The translations under genes were made by a program, and so were the position numbers. Under the pieces are notes generated by a model that saw nothing but the letters and a program-made list of their open reading frames with translations, had not been told where the DNA came from and did no database searches. Positions 1-10,860 of a stretch of DNA of 64,000 nucleotides are shown here, piece after piece. Source of the stretch: Desmodus rotundus (taxonomy: Eukaryota > Chordata > Mammalia > Chiroptera > Phyllostomidae); assembly GCF_022682495.2 (NCBI RefSeq), contig NC_071397.1:13607082-13671081 (forward strand), read 5' to 3'. Every line of letters begins with the position of its first letter. The stretch's first letter is position 1.

Positions 1-278
1 CTAAGTGAAATACGCCAGTCACAGAAAGAGAAATACCATATGATTTCACTCGTATGTGGAGTCTAATGAACTGAACAAGGAAAATGGGGACATTCATAGA
101 TGAAGAGCAGGATGACAGCTAGTTGAGGGGGGAAGGTTAGGGGGTGGAGGAATTGAGCAAAAACGAAAAAGGACTCATGGACACGGACAACAGTGTGGTG
201 ACTGCTGGGAGGAGGGGGGTATAAGGGGACAAAAAGGTAATGTAAAAAAATATATAATAAAGATTAAATTAAAAAAAA
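1..278 (+). mobile_element. L1 3' end (young-looking fragment)
   Basis: Starts inside the end of ORF2 with the motif 'ctaagtgaaatacgccagtc', continues through a G-rich 3'UTR ('ggtggaggaattgagc', 'gtgtggtgactgctggg') and ends in an A-rich tail (about 240-280). The 5' side is cut by the window edge. Confidence 0.8.
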
Positions 279-281
279 AAT

Positions 282-896
282 CACACATAGAAACTGTAGG
301 AGAGTGATTGCCAAAGGCTGCGGGAAGGGTTGGTAAAGGAAATAGGGAAGGGATGTTAAAAGGGTATAAGCTTTTAGGTGTAAGATCGTAAGGTCTAATG
401 ATCTAATGGAATACATGGTGATTATAACTGGTAACGTCATATTGTGTAACTGAAATCTACTAAGAGTAGAACTTAAACAAGTTTATCCACATCTCTCCCC
501 CAAATATACGTGAGATAATGGATGTGTTGATTAACTAGATGGGGGAATCCTTTCACATACAACCCATACATATATAAAATCATCATGATGCACATTTTAA
601 ATATCTTATAATTTTATTTGTCAATTATTCCTCAATAAAGCTGAAATTAGGCCTGGACTGGCATGGCTCAGTTGGTTGAGCACTGTCCTGCAAAGCAAAA
701 AGTTAGGGGTTTGATTCCCGGTCAGGGCACATGCCTAGGTGGCAGGTTTGTTCCCCAGGTGGGGGAGTGCAAGAGGCAATCAACTGATGTTTCTCTCACA
801 CATGCATGTTTCTCCCGCTCTCTACCTCTCTCCCTTCCCTCTCTCTAAAAAATAAATAAAATCTGAAAAAAGAAAGCTGAAATTGAAAAAAAAACA
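282..896 (+). mobile_element. Old L1M 3' end, interrupted by a VES SINE
   Basis: Typical old L1 3'UTR text ('gagtgattgccaaaggctg', 'ggtgattataactgg', 'tcaattattcctcaataaag') ending in an A tail at about 885-895. The SINE at 649-872 sits in its last bases, so the tail resumes after the SINE's second target-site copy. Confidence 0.75.
649..872 (+). mobile_element. VES SINE with target-site duplication
   Basis: tRNA-derived head (cctggactggcatggctcag, gggtttgattcccggtcagg), CT-rich part, then (AATA)-rich tail. The 12-bp target-site duplication AAAGCTGAAATT is perfect (637-648 and 873-884). It lies in CENPQ intron 6, 57 bp from the exon 6 donor. Confidence 0.9.
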
Positions 897-929
897 TATT
901 AATGTCATCCAACTGTTCAAATCTCATAC

Positions 930-1059
930 CTGCAATGATGCCAGACCTTCCTCATTAGCTCTGTGATGCACCTTTTCCATTTTTAGTAGACTTGACACAT
1001 TAGTTAAATCTTTCAGCTTTTGGGAAGGGACTTTTAGGGTTTTACACAGTTGAAGCAAT
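930..1059 (-). CDS. CENPQ: CENPQ exon 6 (last one in the window)
   Basis: The 130-nt exon lies between acceptor atccctaag and donor gcag|gtatga. It encodes LLQLCKTLKVPSQKLKDL, then TNVSSLLKMEKVHHRA, then NEEGLASLQ, and ends in phase 0. Human CENP-Q continues with EEIDKMVE; that exon is not in the window, so it should lie upstream of position 1. Confidence 0.92.
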
Positions 1060-4000
1060 CTTAGGGATAGAATAAAAACATAATTATTAGTTTACACTTT
1101 GAGTACCATTAGTATTATTTTTATTTTGTTTTGAAATACTGTTGTCACTTTTTTTGCCTGCATATTGCCAAGGGCTATAATCTTTTATTAACAGTGGCTG
1201 ACCTTAGCAGGAAGTCTCCCCAAAAAAGACCTGACAAATAAATCATCATTTAACCTTTCATTTCATTAAGATTTACTTCACGTCACGGGAGCACTCAGGC
1301 TGCTTCATAAAGGAAAATGTCCTATTTTACACATTTAACAATTACATGTTTCAGAATAAAAATTTCCTTGTGTTTGCTACATGTTTCCTAGACTATTTCA
1401 GCTTATAAGCCTACCACCTATTGTGAGTTATTGGGTAAGAGATGAGCACTACTCTAAGTCTTAACTAAGAGCCTGTATTCCAAATCTCAGTTGTTTTAGA
1501 GAATGTGACCAGGACTTCATTAATTAATCTAATTTGATGACATTAAAGAAAACCGGGCCCCATACACTTTAAGGCAAATAAAACACTAAGATTAAAGTGC
1601 TTTGTTCTGAAGTACTATCAACATGAATAGTATTCAATACTAAAGTTAAAAAATCCTCCTTTGAATTGGGTTGATTAGAGCATCAATAGAAAGGGATGTA
1701 TCACTACCCTCACTTCTAGTAATAATATACTTTCCACAATTTAACTCTTGAATTCCATAACAGATTCCATGATTTTAGATTTGCTTCTACCTAATAGAAG
1801 CACTTTGGGGTGCTTTGTTCTGTTACCTAATTTGAACACTGGAATCCGAGACATCTTCCTGGATCTTATTCAAATTATTAATTTTTGTAAAAAAACAGTA
1901 GGCAGCATAAACCCCACCAATCGTAATTTTCATTAAGGTGTTAGGATGGACTTCAGTTTTCTGAAAATCATCATTAGGACATCACATTTAAGCATAAAAA
2001 CCTGTCTGCATAAATCTTCCCAAGAGAGAGAAGCTTTTGATTTAACTAAAATAAAGTTTCCAACGATGACCAGTTTTTTCTAAAAGTTTATTAAGTCAAT
2101 TCTGTGGAAGGGTTATCCACTGTTGCAAGTGTTCTAAAGAGGGGTCAGATTTCCAGGATTCTTTTAAGATCTAGTAAAACTAAAGGTATAACATGAAAAC
2201 CAACCCTGCTATAGCACCAACACCTAATCACCATGTATAATACTGTTTTTATAGACAACTTTCCCAAAGCTGTTCCTCTAGAAACTGTAAGCGCTAACCA
2301 ATTAAAATCAATTTGCTACGGCTGTACACACGGCTGTATTAGTAAAAGGGGAAGTATTTGAGTATTGTTATTCTGGGAATGGAGAGTGAGATGTGAAAGC
2401 AGAAATGAAGAGAAAACAGGCAGTCTTTGAACCGTATGTCTCCATGGTTGCTACATGATGAAGAGACAGCCTATACGTTGGAGAGAATTTAATCTTTTCT
2501 GATGACCCAGGGTGATTACAGCGGACAGCAGCTACTATGTACTGATTTATATTCTCATTTACACACCAAACATGATTATTTGTCCTGTATGAAAAGGACT
2601 ATAAATAGCTATACCTTTATTATATATTATCTTACTTATTAGCTTTTTTAGTGCATTCCTTCTTCAATATTAGGCTGTCATTCCTATAAGCCATTTACAG
2701 GCTTGCTTCCAGCAGTCTTTCTTTAGTCTTCTACCTCTCTGCATGAACTCCCGCCCATACCCACCCAATCCCACCCTTTACTTTGCTGCTATCCTTCAGA
2801 GATTACAATTCAAGTAAGCAGAATTTGTGTTTAGTCTTCCCAAGAATAAAGTACTAGATCACAAACATTTCCAGGCACACCAGTAACTAAGACAGAGAAC
2901 ATTCTTCTGTGAAAATGTACAAAATACTAGAAAACCATAGTTGCTGAAAATCATTGATAGTGGTGTGACTTTTTAAAAAAAGTTTTATTGTTACTTTAAA
3001 TGGCTATTGTTTTCAGGTTTCAAAAAAGCACACTACTAAAAGCACAGTTAATAAAAAGCAAAACAGAGGAATATATAAGTAGCAAAGAGTGCAATGGTTT
3101 TGTTTGAATTATTATTAAATTAGAACAAAAGCTACTACTGTGAAAAAAAAATTTTTTTTAAGATTTTATTTATTTTTAGAGAGAGGGGGAGGAAGAAAGA
3201 GAAGGAGAGAAACATCGACACTGATTGGCTGCCTCTCCCACATGCCCCAACTGGGGACCAGCCCGCAACCCAGGCATGTGCCCTGACCGGGAACTGATTG
3301 TGGGATGATCCCCATTCAACTGAGAGCCACACTGGTGAGGGCTGGTGTGACGTTTTAAAAATATATGAAAAGAAACCTCCATTTGTAACTTGCCACAAGA
3401 TGAAGAACAGTAATAATCTGGAAAGAGACTCTTGCTGCTTGTGCAAATAAAGTATATGATATAAAGTTAAGGAAAAACACAGCAATAGTACAAATATTCT
3501 ATAGGATAAATAAGAGTGGTGAACTCTTAACTTCAAATTGCTCAAAACGAAACTGAAGGGAGTTCAAGTTGACAAAATGTTTTTCAAATCCCAAACAGAA
3601 ATGTGAATTATGGAAGCATTTTGTCATTTTCAGATTCTTCATTAAAAATTCTCTTAAAGAACTCAGACTTGCAGATAGCAGCAGTTTAGGAGAGAATATA
3701 CATTCCCAAATTGTTCCTCTTTTTAAAACAACAAAAACTCCAAATGAAAAACTTTTATATTCTACAGATGTCTGTTCTGGAAACACACAGACCGATCAGA
3801 TTTTTACTAAATATGTTTTAATCATTTCCTACTGCATAGTTATATTACCTTTTCTTCAGGCAGTTGAGATGATATTGTATTTGTTCATTTTCTCTACTTT
3901 TCTTGCTCAAAATTGCTCTAGAAAAGAAAAAAAAAAAAGGACTGAATAAATGTTAGTTTGTAACACAACTAATAAAATCTGTTTAGTTTTTCTCTCTGAT

Positions 4001-7000
4001 TTCTTTCAAGTGCCTTTCCTTCCTAGCCAGGTTGAATTAATCACTTTTCCTTCTATATAAATTTTAAGCAGAGGTATAATCAAAGTTTTTAAAATCATAT
4101 AATATGTTGTATTTGATTTGTATGTCTGACTCTTCTGATGTATTTCAGCTCCTTGATGGCAGAATCCTGATTTCCTTTGTATTGTATCTGCTCTGGCACA
4201 CGGTAAGTTCCATATAAAGGGTCAATTTAAACTCAACTTCTTCTTGAAGTGGCTCCTATTGATAGAACATGTTAAAGTTAACAGGTCGGGCCACACAGTC
4301 TTCATTTTTATTTCCCTGATGGAATTCTGAGTTTCTGAAATTAACAAAGACTTTTTTACTAAGGTTAATGCCATTGAAAGAAAATAAATATATCTTCCTC
4401 TGCAAGACAAAAATCCCCTATCACCATAAAATAGATAACATTTAAAAGACTGTCTATAGAATATGTAAGTAGAAATCAAACGTTAAGTGGAAAAATGTCA
4501 TACTCACATTATTACTGTCTCTATCACAGTTTGCAAATGCTTTCTGCTAGTCTCTGAAAGAGGTTGCCAGGTTTTTCTCCTGCTGAGTGCTATCTTTACC
4601 TGTTTTAGACTAGTTTGCTCTGATTGTCCTGTTTCTGGTGAAAGAAGAGACTCTGGTCAATCTAGAAGGCTGCATGTTTCTACTTAAAAAGTGATTAAAG
4701 TATAAATTTATCTAAAAAAGCTAATGGAATTATGAGGACCAAAATATTATAGAGCTATATAAATTGTTTAATTTCCTTTTTATTGCACAGCCGTAAATGC
4801 CAGGTATTGAATATGAATGTGCTATCTACTATTATCTTAACTAAAATAATATTAACTGATACTACAGATACAAACCCAAGATAATTTTAAATGAAGAACC
4901 AAGCTACAATTAGGAGTCAACATAAGAGTATGCGTCTCAGAAATGGCCTTAATTAAAGAGTTTGTTAAGACTAGAAAACTATTCTACTAAATGCTGGATG
5001 GCAACCAGAACAAAAGAGATTAACCAAACCAGACAGTCAGTGTTTAGTAGACTGTTAATTGTTCTACTTACAAGGGATAAACAGAGGAATTATACTATCG
5101 GCTCACGGGAAGACTTATTTTGGAGAGAAGGGAGATTAAATAATTATAAGATGCAAAGCATTATAAAAGCAAAAGTACTGTGCTCTCTGGAAATATAAAA
5201 CCAGATGATGTAATGTGGTCTTGGATGAAAAAAGGTAGGGAATTCTTCTAGGAAAAGGTGAAATTTAAGTAAAGTGAATACTTCAAAATAATTTACTGTG
5301 AATAAAATTAGATAGTTGTTCCAAATTAATCTATACAGTGATGGCAGAAGCATATTTGTCTTGAAAAGAAATCGGGATGTGTTTCTATATATCACAGATC
5401 AGTAATAATTTGGGTTATGATATACTTTTTTCCTAGTTCCTATCAATTTTATAACCCTACAGAGTATTTTTCTATGTACGGTAAATAAAATTTCAGTTGA
5501 CCAAAATAACTGACTAACCAGTAAAACATAGTCTTGCAAAATGAGAATATTGCTATTTATTACCATCTTTTGCAGAACTCATAAACAAGATGCTGATAAC
5601 TTTTTCATGAATATAGGTAGCTTGAGAAAGAGTCTAAATAAGATACAGAAGAGAAATACCTTCAGAAGGCAGACGCTTTGGATGACTTTTATTTTTTTTC
5701 ACTGAGTTTCTAACCTAGAGGGAAAAACGTGCACATACACAGAGAGAATTAAACATCAAATAAAAAGCCATTACTTTGGTAATAGAGTGGTCATGTATAT
5801 TGAAGGAAATTCATATAACTTCTGGTTAGGTAGAAAAAAAGTATATTGCCACGTCTACAGAAAAAGGTTGTACTTGTCACAGTACAAGTACAAAATAAAT
5901 ATATACTCAGCTAAAAATATACTGAAGCAATTTCTGGACAATGGTGATAATGTATAATAGAATTTCAAATCGTATCAAACAATGTCTTAAAGAAATTATT
6001 ACTCATTTTACCAGTGAAATAGTGTTACATACTTCACCTGCAAAACAAATAGAGGCTTTCTTTTAGAAGAGATGGGTAAAATCACGGTAGGAAAAAGCTA
6101 ATTCCCACTAAACTAATTTTTCTCGGTAACAATAGAATTCTCCACCAACTGCCAAATTCCCTTGTTTTTTAACATATGAATGTCATAGATTTAGTACACT
6201 CTATTCCCAGTCTCTCATTTAAAGACCTTAGCAATGCCCTAGGATCCACTCCTCATCAGAGAAGTCTTGGATCAATACCTTCAGAATGGAAGTAAATAAT
6301 TTTTATCTGAGAATTTTTACCAATTATGCTCTATCAGCTCCCACAAAACAATAAGAATTACTATAACTTGCAGTAAAAGTAACCTTTAGTCCTCAGATAC
6401 TCCTTTGCAGAGAATGAATGATATTTCTAATAGAGTTCTGGATGAGCCCTGACTGGTGTGGCTCAATGGGTTGGGCATCATCCTGCAGACTGAAAGGCTG
6501 CCCATTTGATTCACAACTGGGGCGCATGCCTTGGTTGCGGGCCAGGTCCCTGGTTGGGGGCATGCGAGAGGCAACCGACACACACACACTGATGTTTCTC
6601 TCCCTCTCTCTCTCCCTCCTCCCTCTCTAAAATAAATAAATAAATAAATTTTAAAAATCTTAAAAAAAAAAAGAGTTCTGGATGATGAGCTGGGTATTTT
6701 CATTACCTCTTTCTTTGATAACGCCACTTCCTCACCACTAGTTTTTCTTTTGGGATTTCTTTTTAACTGTTGAGACCTTTTCTTGGAAGTGTGTGCTTTG
6801 CTAGACATCTTGATCTAAATGGAACAATTGTAAGAGTGCTTCAAAAAATCTGTAAAGATGAAAAGGACATAGAAAAATGCTTAATATTTGCACAGTATTC
6901 TGTTCAAAAGACTACCTATAAATGTTCCAAATTGGCCTTTTAAGCATATTTTAAAAACAATAACATTGGTTCTTATTAAAGTAAGGATATCTAATTCAAT

Positions 7001-8330
7001 TTCATTCCTAGAAATTTTCCATTTGTATGGCTTTTAAAAATCGTTTAAAAATTCTTTTGCATCTCTAACTCCCCCATACAATTACATTATCTCCATGTTT
7101 ACATGCAAGAAAATGAATACACAAAGTGTTGAATTGTCTTACTTAGGTCACAAATAATTTTGATATCTATTATCTCACAGATATTACTCAGGTCTCCTTG
7201 TTTTAAGCCTAATGGACTTATCATTCAACTTATGCCAAAAACAGGAGATACCTTTTAAAACGACAGTCACAAATTCATGCATAAAATTCATGTGTAAAAT
7301 TTTGTATACAATACATAAAATGCCTAGAACAATATCTGGGACATACTTTATACAAAAAAGAATAGAAATTTTAGATCCACAGGAAACCATAGCCTAGTGG
7401 TAGTGGACACAGACAGACATAAAAACAATTATTATGTACAATTATATATAATGGCACATATGTTATACAAATCAGTGAATGACTCAGAATGGCGCGAGTC
7501 AATATACAGTATTCAGAGAAAAATTATTTGCATTACGTTTTAAATACCGAGCCTGAAGGAAGGAGAATGAAGTATTGGAGAGAAAACAGCAAAAGCCTGA
7601 TGGCAGGACCGGAAAAGTCCAGCGAGACTTTCACCGCGCACGAGAGCACCGGACAGAAAACAACTGGAAGGGTAGTTCGCGGACAGACTTCGCACTGCAA
7701 AAAGAATTCTTTTTTTCCACCGCGTAGGAAACCGGGAGGCTCCTAGGTTGTCCTGTTTCCTCACCAGCTGGAACTCGTGGAAACCAAGTGTCTCCACCTA
7801 AGCCTCTGTGTGGGCAGAAGAGGTGAGCACGACACGCAGCCAAACACAAGTAATGTTTACCTCTCGACGGGTGACGCCACTGGAGGGCGCCGCCGCCGCC
7901 CGCAGTAACCTCAAGGCCAAAGACACCAATCTCTAAGGCTGCACTGGGTCCCACGACTGGCTGCGGGAGAGATGAAGGAAGGAGGACGAGGGTGAGGAAG
8001 ACTCAGGGAAAGGTGAGGGGAACCTGCCTGGCTTCACGGCCACCTAGAGAGTCCAATTAAGTCATCCGTTGGCGCGCAGGGCAGACCAATTCGGATTTCC
8101 CTCCCTTTGCAAAAGTCATCTCACGCTTCTCAAATGCAAAACGCGGAGCTCGCCACAAATGTGTTGGTCACGACACTCGTTCCCCAACCTGGACCCACGA
8201 GCAGGGTAAGCGCTTTCACTACTCACCAACGCCTCCCCCCGAACCCCGGGGAAGCCGCGCTCAGCGCAATTCGCGCCCAAACAATCGAAAGCCCACGAGA
8301 CCCGGAAGTGAACTTGTAGAAGCCGGAAAC
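930..8330 (-). CDS. CENPQ: CENPQ, centromere protein Q, 5' part of the gene (exons 1-6)
   Basis: CENP-Q belongs to the CENP-O/P/Q/R/U group of the constitutive centromere-associated network and acts in the nucleus at the inner kinetochore (family knowledge). Coding joins on the minus strand: 6808-6707, 5714-5660, 4634-4508, 3917-3849, 1059-930. That is 483 nt, or 161 codons with consistent phases, ending between codons at the last donor. The predicted protein starts MSSKAHTSKKRSQQL, followed by a lysine-rich N-terminus, then 'RRKTWQPLS', 'IQYHLNCLKK' and 'LKDLTNVSSLL', which match my recollection of human CENP-Q (268 aa) almost collinearly. The basic disordered N-terminus and the beginning of the coiled-coil part are present. 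The C-terminal ~100 residues lie beyond the left edge. The 5' end is shared with MMUT through a divergent promoter; the end at 8330 is approximate. Confidence 0.93.
3152..3343 (-). mobile_element. VES SINE
   Basis: Reverse-strand VES copy: T-rich start (aagattttatttatttttag), 'aactggggacc', 'gccctgaccgggaactg', and a diverged tRNA head ending near 3343. It lies in CENPQ intron 5. Confidence 0.85.
3849..3917 (-). CDS. CENPQ: CENPQ exon 5
   Basis: The 69-nt exon lies between acceptor ttttctag (after a long pyrimidine tract) and donor aaag|gtaata. It encodes IAILSKKSRENEQIQYHLN followed by CLKKR, matching the human ILSN...QYHLNFLKKR segment, with split codons at both ends. Confidence 0.9.
4000..4235 (+). 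mobile_element. L2 LINE fragment
   Basis: Contains the recognisable L2 3' text 'cagctccttgatggcagaatc' and 'tctgctctggcacacggtaa'. It lies in CENPQ intron 4, between exons 5 and 4. Confidence 0.6.
4508..4634 (-). CDS. CENPQ: CENPQ exon 4
   Basis: The 127-nt exon follows a good acceptor (tctttcaccag|aaac) and ends at donor aat|gtgagt. Read in phase it gives ETGQSEQTSLKQVKIAL, then RRKTWQPLSETSRKHL, then QTVIETVI. The 'RKTWQPLS' block is diagnostic of CENP-Q. Confidence 0.9.
5660..5714 (-). CDS. CENPQ: CENPQ exon 3
   Basis: This 55-nt exon lies between acceptor ccctctag and donor gaag|gtattt. It encodes VRNSVKKNKSHPKRLPSE plus one base. Human CENP-Q has the closely similar VRNTVKKNKNHLKDLSSE at this place (from memory). 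The exon is too short to show up as an open reading frame. Confidence 0.92.
5870..5892. repeat. Short perfect inverted repeat
   Basis: GTACTTGT ... ACAAGTAC with a six-base spacer (CACAGT). It lies in CENPQ intron 2; no associated function seen. Confidence 0.4.
6446..6671 (+). mobile_element. VES SINE with perfect 14-bp target-site duplication
   Basis: Head 'gccctgactggtgtggctca', CT-rich middle, (AAAT)n tail. AGAGTTCTGGATGA is repeated exactly at 6432-6445 and 6672-6685. The copy lies in CENPQ intron 2, antisense to the gene, with its second target-site copy only about 20 bp from the exon 2 donor. Confidence 0.92.
6707..6814 (-). CDS. CENPQ: CENPQ exon 2 (start codon exon)
   Basis: The acceptor is ccatttag|atcaag, followed by ATG at 6808-6806. 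The exon encodes 34 residues, MSSKAHTSKK...VALSKKE, and ends at donor gag|gtaatg in phase 0. The ATG is the first in the exon and matches the start of human CENP-Q. Confidence 0.92.
8227..8330 (-). other. CENPQ: CENPQ exon 1 (non-coding, 5' end approximate)
   Basis: On the minus strand a strong donor (gttg|gtgagt, last exon base 8227) lies just downstream of the CRE/ETS promoter elements and upstream of the coding exon acceptor at 6816/6815. No in-frame start is needed here because the ATG is in exon 2. The transcription start is inferred from the CpG island and the promoter motifs, not seen directly. Confidence 0.5.
8302..8309 (+). promoter_or_regulatory. ETS/GABP-type site (CCGGAAGT)
   Basis: A consensus ETS core, with a second, weaker core (CCGGAAAC) about 20 bp downstream. 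ETS/GABP sites are frequent near starts of nuclear genes for mitochondrial proteins and in bidirectional promoters. The site lies inside the inferred CENPQ exon 1. Confidence 0.5.
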
Positions 8331-8363
8331 GCCTGCAGTAAGGCTGGCGGCACTGCACCACTC

Positions 8364-8371
8364 TGACGTCA
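8364..8371. promoter_or_regulatory. CRE/ATF site (palindromic TGACGTCA)
   Basis: A perfect 8-bp palindromic cAMP-response element sits between the two predicted transcription starts, where it could serve both genes. Function is inferred from position and perfect match. Confidence 0.6.
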
Positions 8372-8401
8372 TCAGGAGCGCGCCCACGAGAGCGCGGTGA
8401 G

Positions 8402-8406
8402 ATTGG
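8402..8406 (-). promoter_or_regulatory. Inverted CCAAT box
   Basis: ATTGG within 'gagattggctgg', an NF-Y-like context, about 30-60 bp upstream of the inferred MMUT start region. Confidence 0.4.
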
Positions 8407-8429
8407 CTGGAAGGAGGGCGTTGTCGACT

Positions 8430-8553
8430 ACGCCCCCGACTCCGGTTGGCTCCTGCACCTGCTCGCTGCACCGCCCCCCTCTGCTTCGCGGCGCCGGGGA
8501 CGCGGAGGGTCGGGGGCGCTCTGTCAAAGGTGAAGTCCGAGACTGGCAGGGCG
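8430..8553 (+). other. MMUT: MMUT exon 1 (non-coding, 5' end approximate)
   Basis: A near-perfect donor (gggcg|gtgagta, last exon base 8553) is the best plus-strand 5' splice site in the CpG island downstream of the CCAAT and GC boxes. The next acceptor on this strand that leads into MMUT coding sequence is at 11594. A weaker alternative donor is caaag|gtgaag near 8528. The transcription start cannot be read from sequence alone. Confidence 0.5.
8431..8478 (+). promoter_or_regulatory. GC boxes (Sp1/KLF-like)
   Basis: Two C-rich boxes, cgcccccgac at 8431 and ccgccccc at 8471, lie next to the inferred MMUT first exon. Confidence 0.35.
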
Positions 8554-9894
8554 GTGAGTAGGGTTGTGTGCCTTGGGGCACGTCATCCTTTAAAAATCCC
8601 TTCTTTCTTCTGGCTCCTCTGCCCCTTACCCTTGTCCTCTAAGCCTCTGTTCTTTCCACTCTCCCACCTTTCTCCTTCTTTACCTTCCTACTGTGAAGGG
8701 ACCCCTCTCTCCTCTCCCTTATCCTTGGGTTAGATTCTCCACCGACCTCTCACTTTCGTGAAAGGTGTTTTTAACGCCTGGGGTCCATGTCGCCATTTTT
8801 CCTGGCCACCCAAGCACCCTGAGGTTCTTCTGGGCAGAGATCCCTTGTACGATTCTAGAAGGGTGCGTTGGTTCCACATGTTACCGTGAGGTTTTTTTGG
8901 TAAGAGGTGGCGGTACTCAGAGTGGCTTTTCATATACAGGTGGAGGTAACGGTGAGAGGTGGAATAAGAAAGACAAGTCTAAACTAACACAAAATTGTTA
9001 AGTTACTAGCTTGTTCTCAGTTCTATTTAGAAAGAGAGTAGTCTCTCTCAGAAGCTGGAACCGTGGATAGTGTATGTGTGTAAAGTTTTAGATCACTTGA
9101 TGATTTTCTCCCAATATGTTTAATGATTTATTTATTTTAACATTTAACTTAATTTGCATGCTATTGTTGTAGGTTGTATGTTATCTCCAACCCAAGTTGG
9201 CTGAACATTAGAGGTGGCTAGTTCTTGAAGTATTAATGTGGACCTACATGAGAACAGCCAAAACTTGAAAGTTACTTGCTTTTACATGTTGGTTCTTTAA
9301 ATGTTTGAAGTCTTTCTTGATGGATCTTATGAGAAAATTTAATTCTGTTACTATCAGCAATAGCTGTGTTCTTATGTAAAAACGATGTCTATTTCCAGCC
9401 TGTACCAATTTGCTGTGGGATTTTCATGAGTTCACTTAGGTAGGGCTTTTCCCAGTCATTTGTCCAGGTTTAGGAAAGCCCCATGAATATTTTGTGTGAA
9501 ATAAGAATGATATTCCCTGTCTACAATCTGGTCTCAGACAGTTTTCAAATTATCTTTTATGTCATTACTACCCTACTGGTTCAGTTATAACTTAATTATT
9601 TTTCTTGCTTGCCTTTGAAGCTAGAACTTGTAGTATATGGCTTGCAAGAAGATGGATGACAAGGACCCCATGTATTTAATAGAATAAAAAGCATAATAGC
9701 TTTTAAAAAATAGTGGGAATTGTTTTTATTGTATTTCTATTAGACTTTATTCTATGCATTTTCTACCCAGTTGAACATATGGTATTGACAACTTTTTATC
9801 CTGATTCTCTCACTTAGTATTTTTTTAGCCCATCTCCTTTTTAAACGAACTGTATAACATATTTAAAATTTTGACTTATGTATAATATACTTAC

Positions 9895-10280
9895 ATGTAA
9901 GTACACAGACAATAATTATACAACATGACTAGTTTCCAGAAACTGAGTGCATCCGTGTAATCAGCATTCAGATCGTGACCACCCCGAAGCTCCTCTCTTG
10001 CTCCCTTTTGTACTAGCCACCATACGTATTCTCCTGGCTTCTAATATCGAAGATCAGTTTTGCCGATTTTTAAAATACATTTTAATAGCTATGCTATAAT
10101 TTACTTATTCATTCTACATTGCCGATGATGTTTCTAAGTTTTATTACAAGTAAAACTACAGGGAACGTGTATCTCATGTAGTAACTTTCCCAGGAGTGAT
10201 GTTCCTCAGTGGAATGGCATAATCATCTCTGACACTTCCTGTACATATTGGCAACTGTTTTTCCAAAGTAGTTAAAGCAG
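9895..10280 (-). mobile_element. Old L1M fragment
   Basis: Reads as the reverse strand of an old L1 3' region ('cagcattcagatcgtgacca', 'tctcatgtagtaacttt'). It is strongly diverged. It lies in MMUT intron 1. Confidence 0.5.
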
Positions 10281-10740
10281 TGAATACTCCAACCAGTGGT
10301 TTATGCCTTTTGTTTCGCAACCCTCTAACAAAAGTTGAGTATTCTTATTTTCTTTTAAGTTTTACTAAATCGATAGGTAAGAAATGGTATGGAAAACAGA
10401 AATTTAAGTTCACATTACTTGTTGACTTACCCGCTATAAAGCAATATGGCATGATGACTATGTTAATAAAATTTACATCTCAAAATCTCTTAAAATGCTA
10501 AGTTCTAACAAGTAGTAGTTCAGGTGAACAGTATACTGCTTTGCTGTGTGGAATTTTGATCAAGCTATTTTATTTCTTTATTTTTCTGGACTTTAATTTG
10601 TACATGTGTAAAATGATGAAATTGGACTTAGAGGGACTCAGACACCTAGTGTAAGACTGTGTGCTAGTTATAGGGAATATATATAGACAATGTCAGAGCA
10701 GCGTATGGACTAGCAGAGAAGAGATATATACATATACATA

Positions 10741-10860
10741 CAAGAGTGGGAAAAAGTAGGTTTCCAGTTCGTATGGAAAATAACACAATAACTAATAAAT
10801 ATAATAAAGAATAATCTATTTTTGTACTTACCACTATAAACCTATTTTTGCCCACTCCTG
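10741..10860 (+). mobile_element. Short palindromic MITE, mariner-like, copy 1
   Basis: Ends are inverted repeats: left caagagtgggaaaaagtagg and right cctatttttgcccactcctg, both flanked by TA. About 120 bp, no coding capacity. The interior 'gtatggaaaataacacaata' is shared with copy 2 at 52638-52764. It lies in MMUT intron 1. Confidence 0.8.

Larger units (their letters stand above)
7860..8560. promoter_or_regulatory. CpG-rich bidirectional promoter of CENPQ and MMUT
   Basis: This is the only long CpG-rich stretch in the window and lies between the first exons of two divergent genes. It has no TATA box near either predicted start. It carries a perfect CRE, an ETS site, an inverted CCAAT box and GC boxes, the usual makeup of housekeeping divergent promoters. 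The edges are approximate; elevated CpG extends weakly to about 7600. Confidence 0.85.

Noticed and set aside
663..848. Open frame and tRNA-like boxes at the SINE head
   Set aside because: Part of a VES SINE; the tRNA-like A and B boxes belong to the SINE promoter, not to a functional tRNA gene. The same holds for the other eleven copies.
3499..3949. 95- and 126-codon frames on opposite strands
   Set aside because: Only 3849-3917 (minus) is coding, as CENPQ exon 5; the rest is intron.
7489..8733. Many short overlapping open frames in the CpG island
   Set aside because: GC-rich sequence is poor in stops; the known genes start here with non-coding exons.
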